Part shown: positions 1-6,017 of the stretch, one piece after another
Layout of the letters: each line of letters opens with the position of its first letter
Numbering within the stretch: the first letter of the stretch is position 1
Assembly (NCBI GenBank): GCA_021826485.1
Contig: JAKAZX010000258.1
Coordinates: 1-6,017 of the forward strand
Length of the DNA stretch: 6,017 nucleotides
Reading direction: 5' to 3'
Origin: Pseudomonadota bacterium
GTDB taxonomy: Bacteria; Pseudomonadota; Alphaproteobacteria; Acetobacterales; Acetobacteraceae
Notes under the pieces: model-generated
Seen by the model: only the letters and a program-made list of their open reading frames with translations
Database searches by the model: none
Told to the model about the DNA's origin: nothing
Made by a program: the position numbers and the translations under genes

Positions 1-1294
1 CGGCCGCATCGATCGCGGCGACCAGGCGGCCCAACCCGGCATCCACCGTCTCCACCGCCCGGATCGCCGCCGGCAGGCTGCCGGTGTGGCCGACCATGTC
101 GGGATTGGCATAGTTCAGCACGATCAGATCGTACTGGCCGGAGGCGATGGCGGCGACCGCCTTGTCCGTCACCTCGGGCGCCGACATCTCCGGTTGCAGA
201 TCGTAGGTGGCGACCTTGGGGGAGGGGACGAGGATGCGATCCTCCCCATCATACGGCGCCTCCCGCCCGCCATTGAGGAAATAGGTGACGTGCGGATATT
301 TTTCGGTCTCGGCGATGCGCAACTGCCGCCGGCCGGCGCGCGCCACCACCTCGCCCAGCAGATTGGCCATCGTCTGCGGCGGGAACAGCACGCCGAGATA
401 CGGCGCGAGCTGGTCGGAATAATGCGTCATGCCCACCGCCGCGGCCAGCCGCAGCGCGCGCGGGCGGGGAAAGCCGGCGAAATCGGGTTCGACCAGCGCG
501 CCGAGCAGTTCGCGCACCCGGTCGGCGCGGAAGTTGAAGCACAGCACGCCGTCGCCGTCGCGCATGCCGCGATAGCCGCCGACCGCGGCGGGCACGATGA
601 ACTCGTCGGTGACGTTCTCGGCATAGGCCTTGTCGATCACGCTGGACGCATCGGCGAAGCGGGGGCCGTCGCCCTCGGCGATCACGTGATACGCCTTCGC
701 CACGCGGTCCCAGCGGCGGTCGCGGTCCATCGCGTAGTAGCGGCCGCTGACGGTGGCGATCGCGGCGCTCTCGGGCAGCGCCGCACGCAGCCTGCGCAGA
801 TAGTCGGCGCCGGCGCGCGGCGCCGTGTCGCGCCCGTCGGTGAAGGCGTGCAGCGCGATCGGAATCCCGGCGGCGGCGAGCGCGCGGGCCAGCGTCGCCG
901 CGTGATCCTGGTGCGAATGCACCCCGCCCGGCGATACCAGCCCCATCAGGTGGCAGGTGCCGCCGCTTTCGCGCAGGCGGGCCACCAGTTCGGTGAAGGC
1001 CGGCAGCGTCGGCAGGGCGCCGGCGGCCAGCGCCTCCCCGATTCGCGGCAGGTCCTGCATGACGACGCGGCCGGCGCCGATATTCATGTGGCCGACCTCG
1101 GAATTGCCCATCTGCCCGTCCGGCAGGCCGACATCGCGGCCGGAGGTGCGCAGGAACGCATGCGGGCAGGCCTGCCACAGCCGGTCGAAATTCGGCTTGG
1201 CGGCCTGCGCCACGGCGTTGTCGGCGCGCTCCGCCCGCCAGCCGAAACCGTCGAGAATGACCAGCATCACGGGACGCGGCGCGGCGTTTGGCAT
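1..1294 (-). CDS. gpmI: 2,3-bisphosphoglycerate-independent phosphoglycerate mutase (C-terminus cut by window edge)
   Basis: This cytoplasmic enzyme interconverts 3- and 2-phosphoglycerate in glycolysis and gluconeogenesis through a phosphoserine intermediate, using two Mn ions. The window holds 431 residues of a family usually near 510. What is visible: VILDGFGW at 12-19 with metal ligand Asp15; GQMGNSEVGHMN at 60-71 with the phospho-accepting Ser65; HSHQDH at 126-131; DGRDT at 153-157; RYYAMDRD at 185-192; RADR at 257-260; TEKYPHVTYFLNGG at 330-343; and PDMVGHTG at 398-405, supplying an Asp and a His metal ligand. The remaining C-terminal metal ligands (the family's ADHGN and late His motifs) would lie beyond base 1, so completeness cannot be judged. 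The ATG at 1294 has a GAAGGA Shine-Dalgarno about 9 bases upstream and places the first motif where the family has it. It follows rlmH after a 66-base spacer. No odd residues were seen in the visible motifs. Confidence 0.97.
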   Translation of the reverse strand, partial: MPNAAPRPVMLVILDGFGWRAERADNAVAQAAKPNFDRLWQACPHAFLRTSGRDVGLPDGQMGNSEVGHMNIGAGRVVMQDLPRIGEALAAGALPTLPAFTELVARLRESGGTCHLMGLVSPGGVHSHQDHAATLARALAAAGIPIALHAFTDGRDTAPRAGADYLRRLRAALPESAAIATVSGRYYAMDRDRRWDRVAKAYHVIAEGDGPRFADASSVIDKAYAENVTDEFIVPAAVGGYRGMRDGDGVLCFNFRADRVRELLGALVEPDFAGFPRPRALRLAAAVGMTHYSDQLAPYLGVLFPPQTMANLLGEVVARAGRRQLRIAETEKYPHVTYFLNGGREAPYDGEDRILVPSPKVATYDLQPEMSAPEVTDKAVAAIASGQYDLIVLNYANPDMVGHTGSLPAAIRAVETVDAGLGRLVAAIDAA

Positions 1295-1360
1295 GGAGGC
1301 GCATCCTTCGGCGGCACGCGACACAGGTAACCCGTCCGCCGTGCCGCAACAACGGCCGGC
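1295..1360 (-). other. rlmH-gpmI spacer with inverted repeat
   Basis: This short spacer contains a perfect 8-base inverted repeat, GCGGCACG at 1311-1318 and CGTGCCGC at 1340-1347, separated by 21 bases. The gpmI ribosome-binding site (GAAGGA on the minus strand, about 1304-1309) lies just downstream of the repeat in the transcript. No convincing -35/-10 pair was found. The repeat could be a hairpin between the two coding regions or a protein-binding site. With GC this high, chance is also possible. Confidence 0.4.
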
Positions 1361-1369
1361 TTACGGCCG
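1348..1369 (-). terminator. weak terminator-like hairpin at the end of rlmH
   Basis: On the minus strand, CGGCCG, a 5-base loop (TAAGC, which contains the rlmH stop codon) and CGGCCG form a 6-bp stem. It is followed directly by TTGTT. The short stem, its overlap with the stop codon and the brief T-rich tail make this at best a leaky terminator or pause site before gpmI. Confidence 0.22.
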
Positions 1370-1816
1370 GAAGCCCCGGTGGTAGGGATGGCCGGCGGCG
1401 ATGCTCTGGGCACGGTACAACTGCTCGGCCAGCATGGCGCGTGCGAGCGCATGCGGCCAGGTGAGGGGGCCGAGCGACAGCACCGCATCGGCCCGCGCGA
1501 GCACCCTTGCGTCCAGCCCCTCCGCCCCGCCGAGCAGGAAGCAGACCGGCCGGCCGAGCGCCTGCCAGCCCGCCAGCCGCGCGGCGAACCCTTCGCTGTC
1601 CGGCGCGCTGCCGCCGAGGTCGAGCGCGACCGCGAAGGCGGCATGGGGCAGGGCGGCGAGCAGGGCATCGGCCTCGCGGCGGCGGATTTCCGTCGGGCTG
1701 CCGCGCCCGTCGGCCAGTTCCGCGAGGGTGCAGCGGGGCCGCAGCCGCGCCAGGTAGCGCGCGACCAGCGCCCCCTCCGGCGCGCTGCCCAGCCGGCCGA
1801 CCGCCAGAATGCGCAG
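1361..1816 (-). CDS. rlmH: 23S rRNA (pseudouridine1915-N3)-methyltransferase RlmH, probable CTG start
   Basis: RlmH is a small dimeric SPOUT-fold methyltransferase. It uses S-adenosylmethionine to methylate pseudouridine 1915 in helix 69 of 23S rRNA on the assembled 70S ribosome. The 151-residue product (E. coli RlmH is 155) starts MRILAVGRLGSAPEGALVAR. It carries the SAM-binding loop FLLGGAEGL at 93-101, the LGPLTWPHALARAMLAEQLYRA helix region at about 115-136, and the family's C-terminal signature AGHPYHR at 141-147. The frame is open from 1861 (in-frame TGA at 1862-1864) and has no ATG, GTG or TTG until a GTG near residue 105. I therefore place the start at CTG 1816, which gives the expected family N-terminus. 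A GAGGAA sequence at 1835-1840 overlaps the upstream stop but is about 18 bases from this CTG, longer than usual. The gene begins 22 bases after the acyl-CoA synthetase stop, so reinitiation is plausible. Identity is firm; the start codon is inference. Confidence 0.9.
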   Translation of the reverse strand: MRILAVGRLGSAPEGALVARYLARLRPRCTLAELADGRGSPTEIRRREADALLAALPHAAFAVALDLGGSAPDSEGFAARLAGWQALGRPVCFLLGGAEGLDARVLARADAVLSLGPLTWPHALARAMLAEQLYRAQSIAAGHPYHRGFRP

Positions 1817-1834
1817 TTCGCTGGCCGCGGCCGC

Positions 1835-1840
1835 TTCCTC
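1835..1840 (-). promoter_or_regulatory. possible ribosome-binding site for rlmH
   Basis: GAGGAA on the minus strand overlaps the TGA stop of the acyl-CoA synthetase and is the only purine-rich Shine-Dalgarno-like run ahead of rlmH. It sits about 18 bases from the CTG at 1816, longer than the usual 5-10. No ATG, GTG or TTG lies at the ideal distance in any frame, which makes the start of rlmH unusual. Confidence 0.3.
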
Positions 1841-3485
1841 AGGCCGCGCTGGCCGAACTGGTCAGGTGGTCGCGGAACCGCTTGCGCAGCGCCAGCTTGC
1901 TCACTTTGCCGGTCGCCGTGTGCGGCAGTTCGTCCAGCACCACGACGGCATCGGGAATCCAGTAGTTCGGCACCTGGCCGCGATAGGCGCCGAGCAGCCG
2001 CGCGGGGTCGATCGTCTGGCCCTGGCGCGGCACCACCAGCAGCACCGGCCGCTCGTCCCATTTCGGATGCGCCGCCGCGATCACCGCGGCCTCCGCCACC
2101 TCCGGCTGTGCGACGGCGATGTTTTCGAGCAGGATGGAGCTGATCCACTCCCCGCCCGACTTGATGACGTCCTTCGAACGGTCGGTGATCTCCATGTTGC
2201 CGTCGGGGGAGATGGTCGCCACGTCGCCGGTGGTGAACCAGCCCTCGGCATCGGTCGCGCTGCCGGGCGGGTTGCCGTAATAGGCGCTGCACACCCAGTG
2301 CCCGCGGATCTGCAGATTGCCGGAGGCGACGCCGTCCCACGGCTGTTCCTGCCCGGCATCATCGACGATGCGCATGTCGAGGCCGAAGATCGCATGGCCC
2401 TGCTTCGCCTTGCGTTGCAGCGCCGCCGCCGCGTCCTCCCCCGGCACGATGCGCGGCGTGTTGAAGGTGCCGAGCGGGCTGCTTTCCGTCATGCCCCAGG
2501 CATGTTCGACGGTGACGCCGTACTCGCGGTCGAACGCCTCGATCAGCGCCGGCGGGCAGGCGGAGCCGCCGATGATCAGCCGCTGCATCGTGTGCAGGCG
2601 CTCGCCGCTGGCGCGCAGATGCGAAAGCAGGCCGAGCCAGACCGTCGGCACGCCGGCGGAGACCGTTACCCGCTCGTCGTTCATCAGCTTCGCTACGCTC
2701 GCCCCGTCCAGGTGCCGCCCCGGCATCACCAGCGCGGCCCCGGCCGCCGGGGCGGCATAGGCGCTGCCCCAGCCGTTGACATGGAACATCGGCACCACCG
2801 GCATCGCCCGGTCGGCCGGCCGCAGCCCGAACACCGCGCCACCATTCTCCGCCATCGTGTGCAGCAGGATCGAGCGGTGGCTGTACAGCACGCCCTTCGG
2901 CCGCCCGGTGGTGCCCGAGGTGTAGCAGAGATTGGCGGCCGTCCGCTCATCGAACACCGGCCAGGCGTAATCCTCCCCGGCGGCGTCGATCAGCGTTTCG
3001 TAGCACAGCAGGGCGATGCCGGGCGGCAGGGCGACTTGCGGCATCTCCGCCGCCGCGCACAGCATCACCACGGCCTGGAGGTGCCCCGCGAGCATCGGCG
3101 CCGCCGCCTCGATCAGCGGCACGAAGCTGGTATCGGCGAACAGCAGCCGGTCGGCGGCGTCGTTCAGGATATAGGCCACGTCATCGGCCGACAGGCGCGG
3201 ATTGACGGTGTGGCACACGGCGCCGCCGCCGGAGATGCCGTAATAGAGTTCCATGTGCCGGAAGCTGTTCCAGGCGAGCGTCGCCACCCGGTCGCCGGAG
3301 GCGATGCCGAGCGTGCGCAGCGCCACCGCGAGCCGGCGGGCGCGGCGCTCCAGGGCGGCGTAGCTGGTCCGGTGCAGGGTGCCGTCGGTCAGCCGCGAGA
3401 CGATCTCCGTCCGGCCATGATGGCGCGCGGCGTGCTGGATGATCGAGGCGACCAGCAAGGGGCGTTCCTGCATCAGTCCGAACAT
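1839..3485 (-). CDS. AlkK-like medium/long-chain fatty acid-CoA ligase (AMP-binding family)
   Basis: This 548-residue adenylate-forming enzyme activates a fatty acid with ATP to an acyl-AMP and then transfers the acyl group to coenzyme A, feeding beta-oxidation or lipid synthesis. Motifs in order: phosphate-binding loop YTSGTTGRPKG at 188-198, followed by YSHRS; MFHVNGWG at 233-240; GGSACP at 306-311; AWGMTE at 329-334; GWFTTGD at 415-421; hinge DRSKDVIKSGGEWIS at 435-449; and the C-terminal TATGKVSK with catalytic Lys527. From memory, the closest well-known match is Pseudomonas AlkK. It shares the N-terminal pattern, HAWGMTE-SP, and KWDERP-L near 475-482. Chain length preference cannot be read from sequence. 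The ATG at 3485 is chosen over an upstream in-frame ATG at 3554 because a strong GGGAGGAA precedes it and its N-terminus lines up with AlkK. No signal peptide or membrane segment is seen, so it is probably cytoplasmic or membrane-associated. It ends 22 bases before rlmH and begins 120 bases after emrB. Confidence 0.93.
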   Translation of the reverse strand: MFGLMQERPLLVASIIQHAARHHGRTEIVSRLTDGTLHRTSYAALERRARRLAVALRTLGIASGDRVATLAWNSFRHMELYYGISGGGAVCHTVNPRLSADDVAYILNDAADRLLFADTSFVPLIEAAAPMLAGHLQAVVMLCAAAEMPQVALPPGIALLCYETLIDAAGEDYAWPVFDERTAANLCYTSGTTGRPKGVLYSHRSILLHTMAENGGAVFGLRPADRAMPVVPMFHVNGWGSAYAAPAAGAALVMPGRHLDGASVAKLMNDERVTVSAGVPTVWLGLLSHLRASGERLHTMQRLIIGGSACPPALIEAFDREYGVTVEHAWGMTESSPLGTFNTPRIVPGEDAAAALQRKAKQGHAIFGLDMRIVDDAGQEQPWDGVASGNLQIRGHWVCSAYYGNPPGSATDAEGWFTTGDVATISPDGNMEITDRSKDVIKSGGEWISSILLENIAVAQPEVAEAAVIAAAHPKWDERPVLLVVPRQGQTIDPARLLGAYRGQVPNYWIPDAVVVLDELPHTATGKVSKLALRKRFRDHLTSSASAA

Positions 3486-3487
3486 GC

Positions 3488-3495
3488 TTCCTCCC
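3488..3495 (-). promoter_or_regulatory. ribosome-binding site deciding the acyl-CoA synthetase start
   Basis: GGGAGGAA on the minus strand ends two bases before ATG 3485, with the GGAGG core four bases away. It is the strongest Shine-Dalgarno match in the window. It supports ATG 3485 rather than the in-frame ATG at 3554, which would add 23 residues not expected in the family. Confidence 0.75.
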
Positions 3496-3525
3496 GCGCA
3501 GCGGCCATTGGCTGGCCATGCGGGG

Positions 3526-3554
3526 AGCCTACGCGGAACGGCCGCGCTTGTCAC
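3526..3554 (-). promoter_or_regulatory. possible sigma-70-type promoter for the acyl-CoA synthetase
   Basis: On the minus strand GTGACA (3549-3554, five of six matches to TTGACA) is followed after exactly 17 bases by TAGGCT (3526-3531, three of six matches to TATAAT). This would put the transcript start near 3519 and leave a leader of about 34 bases. The -10 element is poor, and such matches arise by chance, so this is tentative. Confidence 0.25.
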
Positions 3555-3563
3555 ATGGAGCGG

Positions 3564-3605
3564 GCCGGGCCGGACCGGCGGCCCGGCGGGCGGCGCCCCG
3601 CCGCC
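3564..3605 (-). terminator. two adjacent GC-rich hairpins after emrB, terminator-like without a T-tract
   Basis: Immediately after the emrB stop codon, GGCGGC (3600-3605) and GCCGCC (3589-3594) can pair around a 5-base loop. A second perfect 8-bp stem follows, formed by 3580-3587 and 3564-3571 around an 8-base loop. No run of T follows either stem, so this is not a classical intrinsic terminator. It could slow polymerase or protect the 3' end of the emrAB message from degradation. It would separate emrAB from the ligase gene. Confidence 0.35.
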
Positions 3606-5159
3606 TCAGTGCGCGTCGGCGGCTTGGGTTGGGGGCGCGGCGACCCTGCGCAGCAGCGGCACCAGCAGCGTCGCCACGACGAAGGCGAGCATGATGGCGC
3701 GGAACGCGTCGGCGAAGGCGAGGGTGGAGGCCTCCCGGTAGGCGAGCTGCCAGAGCTGGCGCAGCGCCGCATCGTGGCCGGCGCCGGGGCTGGCGGGCAG
3801 GGCGGCGTAGTGCTGCGCGGTGCCCTGCACGAAGCGCTGCATCGCCGCGTTCGCCGGCGTCAGATGCGCGGCGATTCTCTGGAAATGCAGGTTGGTCGCG
3901 TCGTTGATGATGGCGGCGCTGACCGCGATGCCGACGGCGCCGCCCAGGTTGCGCATCATGTTGAACAGGCCGCTCGCGTATTTCAGCCGCTCCGGCGGCA
4001 GACTGCCGAGGCCGAGGGTGACGCTGGGCGCCACCGCGAACACCTGCGGCAGCCCGCGCAGAACCTGAGGGAACAGCAGTTCGGCCGCGCCCCAGTCGTG
4101 GGTGATGAAGCTGTAGCTCCACATCGACAGGCCGAAGCTGGCGAGGCCGAACATCATCAGCCAGCGGGTGTCGAAGCGCCGCGCCAGCGCGATATAGATC
4201 GGCACGCCCACCAGCGATGCCGCGCCGGTCGAGAAGATGGCAAGGCCGGTCTGCCACGCGCTGAAGCCGCGCACGTAGCCGAGGAACAGCGGGGTGAGGT
4301 AGATCGTGGTGAAGATGCCGATGCCGGTGATGAAGGACAGCACGCAGCCGACCGCGAAGTTGCGGTTGCCGAGCGCGCGCAGATCGACCACCGGATTGGC
4401 GAAGCTGAGGCTGCGCGCAACGAACAGCACGCCGGCGATGCCGGCGATCCAGGCGCAGTCGCGGATGGTCGCGTCGCCGAACCAGTTCCAGCGCGTGCCT
4501 TCCTCCAGCACGTATTCCAGCGTGCCGAGAAAGACCGCCATCAGCAGGATGCCCGGATAGTCGGCCCCGCGCAGCAGCGACAGGTCCGGCCGGTCGATCC
4601 GCACCAGCATCGGCACCAGCACGGTGATCGCCAGACCCGGCAGCACGTTGATGTAGAACAGCCAGTGCCAGTCGAGCGTGTCGGTGATCCAGCCGCCGAT
4701 CACCGGCCCCAGCGTCGGCGCGATCGAGGCGATGGTGCCGATCACCGCCGCCGAATAGACACGGCGCTTCCCCTGGAAATAGTGGAAGGAGGAGGTGAAC
4801 ACGGTCGGGATCATCGACGCGCCGAGCAGGCCCTGGAGCGCGCGGAAGGCGATCATGCTCTCGATGTTCCAGGCCAGCGCGCAGAGCAGGCTGGACAGCG
4901 TGAACCCGGCGGCCGAGGCGGTGAACAGCCAGCGCGTGGAGAACACGCGGCTGAGCCAGCCGGACAGCGGGATCATGATGATCTCGGCGATCAGATAGGC
5001 AGTCTGCACCCAACTGATCTCGTCGCGCGCGGCCGACAGGCCGCCGCCCACGTCCTGCAGGGACGATGCGACCACCTGGATGTCCAGCAGCGCCATGAAC
5101 ATCCCGGCGCACATCACCACGAACGGCAGGATGGCGGGCTGGTCGGACGGGCGGTTCAT
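3606..5159 (-). CDS. emrB: DHA2-family MFS multidrug efflux permease, EmrB type
   Basis: This 517-residue inner-membrane drug/proton antiporter would take substrates from the cytoplasm or membrane and pass them to the partner EmrA and an outer-membrane channel. Its length and hydrophobic pattern fit the 14-helix DHA2 group. Visible features: first helix at about 10-32 containing LLDIQVV with a membrane-embedded Asp26; motif-A-like GWLSRVFSTRW at 67-77; antiporter motif C APTLGPVIGGW at 147-157; WHWLFYIN at 164-171; NPVVDLRALGNRNFAVGC at 255-272; LPPERLKYASGLFNMMRNLGG at 387-407; a hydrophilic loop at about 420-482 before the last helix, as in DHA2 proteins; and a final helix at about 485-503. 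The ATG at 5159 overlaps the emrA stop (ATGA) and lacks a good Shine-Dalgarno, which suggests translational coupling. A longer in-frame reading to 5462 only covers emrA sequence. Substrate is not predictable. The fatty-acid ligase downstream might hint at fatty acid-like compounds, but that is speculation. Confidence 0.95.
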   Translation of the reverse strand: MNRPSDQPAILPFVVMCAGMFMALLDIQVVASSLQDVGGGLSAARDEISWVQTAYLIAEIIMIPLSGWLSRVFSTRWLFTASAAGFTLSSLLCALAWNIESMIAFRALQGLLGASMIPTVFTSSFHYFQGKRRVYSAAVIGTIASIAPTLGPVIGGWITDTLDWHWLFYINVLPGLAITVLVPMLVRIDRPDLSLLRGADYPGILLMAVFLGTLEYVLEEGTRWNWFGDATIRDCAWIAGIAGVLFVARSLSFANPVVDLRALGNRNFAVGCVLSFITGIGIFTTIYLTPLFLGYVRGFSAWQTGLAIFSTGAASLVGVPIYIALARRFDTRWLMMFGLASFGLSMWSYSFITHDWGAAELLFPQVLRGLPQVFAVAPSVTLGLGSLPPERLKYASGLFNMMRNLGGAVGIAVSAAIINDATNLHFQRIAAHLTPANAAMQRFVQGTAQHYAALPASPGAGHDAALRQLWQLAYREASTLAFADAFRAIMLAFVVATLLVPLLRRVAAPPTQAADAH

Positions 5160-6017
5160 CGCCGCGCCGCCGCCGTGCGGGTATCGACGCGCACCAGCAT
5201 CGACAGGCCGGGCCGCAGCGCGGTCAGCGCCGGGTCGGTCGCATCGAGGGCGATGCGCACCGGCACGCGCTGCACGATGCGGGTGAAATTGCCGGTGGCG
5301 TTCTCGGCCGGGATCACGCTGAACACCGCGCCGGTGCCGGGGGCCACGCTCTCGACATGGCCGTGGAAGGCATGGCCGGGCACCGCGTCGGCAAACACCG
5401 TCGCCGGCGCGCCCGCGACCATGCCGGGAAGCTGGTCTTCCTTGAAATTGGCATCCACCCACAGGCCGCGCGCCGGAATGACGGAGACGAGGTAGCTGCC
5501 GGGGGCGACGTATTCGCCGACGCGGGCGGCGCGGTTGCCGATATATCCGTCGATCGGCGCGCGGATTTCGGTGTAGCCGAGATTGAGCAGCGCGGTGTCG
5601 CGGTCCGCCCGGGCCTGCGCCAGCGCCGCGGCGGCCTCCGCCGTCTCGGTCGCCAGCACGCCGAGCTGTTCCTGCGCGGCATCCAGGGCCGCCTCGGCCG
5701 ACTGCACCGCCGCCTGCGCCTCCTGCGCCACCGCGTCGGCGCGCTGCGCGTCCTGGCGCGACCCGGCGCTGACCTGCGCCAGGGTGCGGTAGCGCGCGGC
5801 ATCGGCGGCGGCGAAGGCGGCGCGCGCCCGCCGCGCGGCAAGTTCCGCCGCCGCCTGGCGGATGGCGGTCTGCTGCTGGGCGGTACGGGCGTGCAGATTG
5901 TCCAGCGACGCCTGCCGGGCGGCAGCCGTCGCCTCGGCATGATCCATGGCGGCGCGGAAATCGCGCGCATCGAGGCGGAGCAGAAGCTGGCCGTGGGCGA
6001 CCGGCTGGTTGTCGGTG
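5156..6017 (-). CDS. emrA: HlyD/EmrA-family membrane fusion protein (N-terminus cut by window edge)
   Basis: This periplasmic adaptor links an MFS pump in the inner membrane to an outer-membrane channel. The window holds 286 C-terminal residues; the cytoplasmic tail, the single membrane anchor and the start of the first lipoyl half-motif lie beyond 6017. In the visible part: TDNQPVAHGQLLLRLDARDF at 1-20 is the first biotinyl-lipoyl half; 22-145 is an Ala/Gln/Arg-rich alpha-helical hairpin coiled coil; LGYTEIRAPIDGYIGNR at 146-162 is the second lipoyl half; and 183-275 is the beta-barrel with the EmrA hallmark PAENATGNFTRIVQRVPVRI at 236-255 and a closing LRPGLSMLVRVDT. Its stop codon overlaps the emrB start by 4 bases, marking one operon. 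An internal ATG at 5947 is not the start, because conserved lipoyl sequence continues upstream of it. Any regulator or outer-membrane partner would be outside the window. Confidence 0.95.
   Translation of the reverse strand, partial: TDNQPVAHGQLLLRLDARDFRAAMDHAEATAAARQASLDNLHARTAQQQTAIRQAAAELAARRARAAFAAADAARYRTLAQVSAGSRQDAQRADAVAQEAQAAVQSAEAALDAAQEQLGVLATETAEAAAALAQARADRDTALLNLGYTEIRAPIDGYIGNRAARVGEYVAPGSYLVSVIPARGLWVDANFKEDQLPGMVAGAPATVFADAVPGHAFHGHVESVAPGTGAVFSVIPAENATGNFTRIVQRVPVRIALDATDPALTALRPGLSMLVRVDTRTAAARR

Noticed and set aside
86..1330. A 414-codon plus-strand frame opposite gpmI.
   Set aside because: It has the same low-complexity antisense composition and no family motif, while the opposite strand encodes an intact, motif-rich GpmI.
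1816..1864. A programmed +1 frameshift that would fuse the acyl-CoA synthetase to RlmH.
   Set aside because: The rlmH frame is +1 relative to the ligase, so this is formally possible. However, there is no recognisable shift site such as the CUUUGA found in prfB, and a fusion of these two unrelated enzymes makes little sense. CTG initiation is simpler.
3486..3554. A 23-residue N-terminal extension of the acyl-CoA synthetase from an in-frame ATG at 3554.
   Set aside because: The downstream ATG at 3485 has a strong Shine-Dalgarno and matches the AlkK N-terminus. The extension covers the intergenic region and the candidate promoter.
5160..5462. A 101-residue N-terminal extension of EmrB.
   Set aside because: It lies wholly within emrA in another frame, is Arg-rich and unlike a transporter N-terminus. 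The ATGA overlap start at 5159 immediately precedes the first transmembrane helix.
1809..5495. A 1228-codon open reading frame on the plus strand.
   Set aside because: It runs antisense across four well-supported genes. Its translation is dominated by His, Arg, Gln, Asp, Ala and Gly with no recognisable domain, which is typical of an antisense frame in very GC-rich DNA where stop codons are scarce.
1..6017. CRISPR arrays, tRNA or rRNA genes, insertion sequences, prophage or defence genes.
   Set aside because: I saw no regularly spaced direct repeats, cloverleaf-like sequence, transposase motifs or toxin/nuclease families. Nearly all bases are covered by five ordinary coding regions.

Overview
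The window is very GC-rich. All five genes I can support lie on the minus strand, so transcription runs from high to low coordinates. The gene families and base composition fit an alphaproteobacterium. Rhodospirillales/Acetobacteraceae is my best guess, from GC content and the rlmH-gpmI pairing, but no marker in the window settles the taxonomy.

Layout in the direction of transcription. First comes a HlyD/EmrA-type membrane-fusion protein (5156-6017), whose N-terminus lies beyond the right edge. It overlaps by 4 bases (ATGA) a DHA2-family EmrB-type drug/proton antiporter (3606-5159), and together they form the inner-membrane part of a tripartite efflux pump. A 120-base gap follows, holding two GC-rich hairpins and a weak promoter-like site. 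Next is an AlkK-like medium/long-chain acyl-CoA synthetase (1839-3485). Twenty-two bases after its stop lies rlmH, the 23S rRNA pseudouridine-1915 methyltransferase (1361-1816). After a 66-base spacer containing inverted repeats comes gpmI, the cofactor-independent phosphoglycerate mutase (1-1294), which runs off the left edge.

How the genes relate: emrA and emrB almost certainly make one complex. The acyl-CoA synthetase activates free fatty acids and may have its own promoter. rlmH and gpmI are housekeeping genes for ribosome maturation and glycolysis/gluconeogenesis. No functional link between the pump or ligase and the housekeeping pair is evident, so co-transcription may simply reflect position.

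The most notable feature is rlmH. Its reading frame has no ATG, GTG or TTG codon between the upstream in-frame stop and about residue 105, yet a CTG at 1816 gives a product of normal length and N-terminus. I see no new defence, mobile or RNA system; otherwise this is an ordinary chromosomal region. Very long plus-strand open frames opposite these genes are composition-driven shadows.
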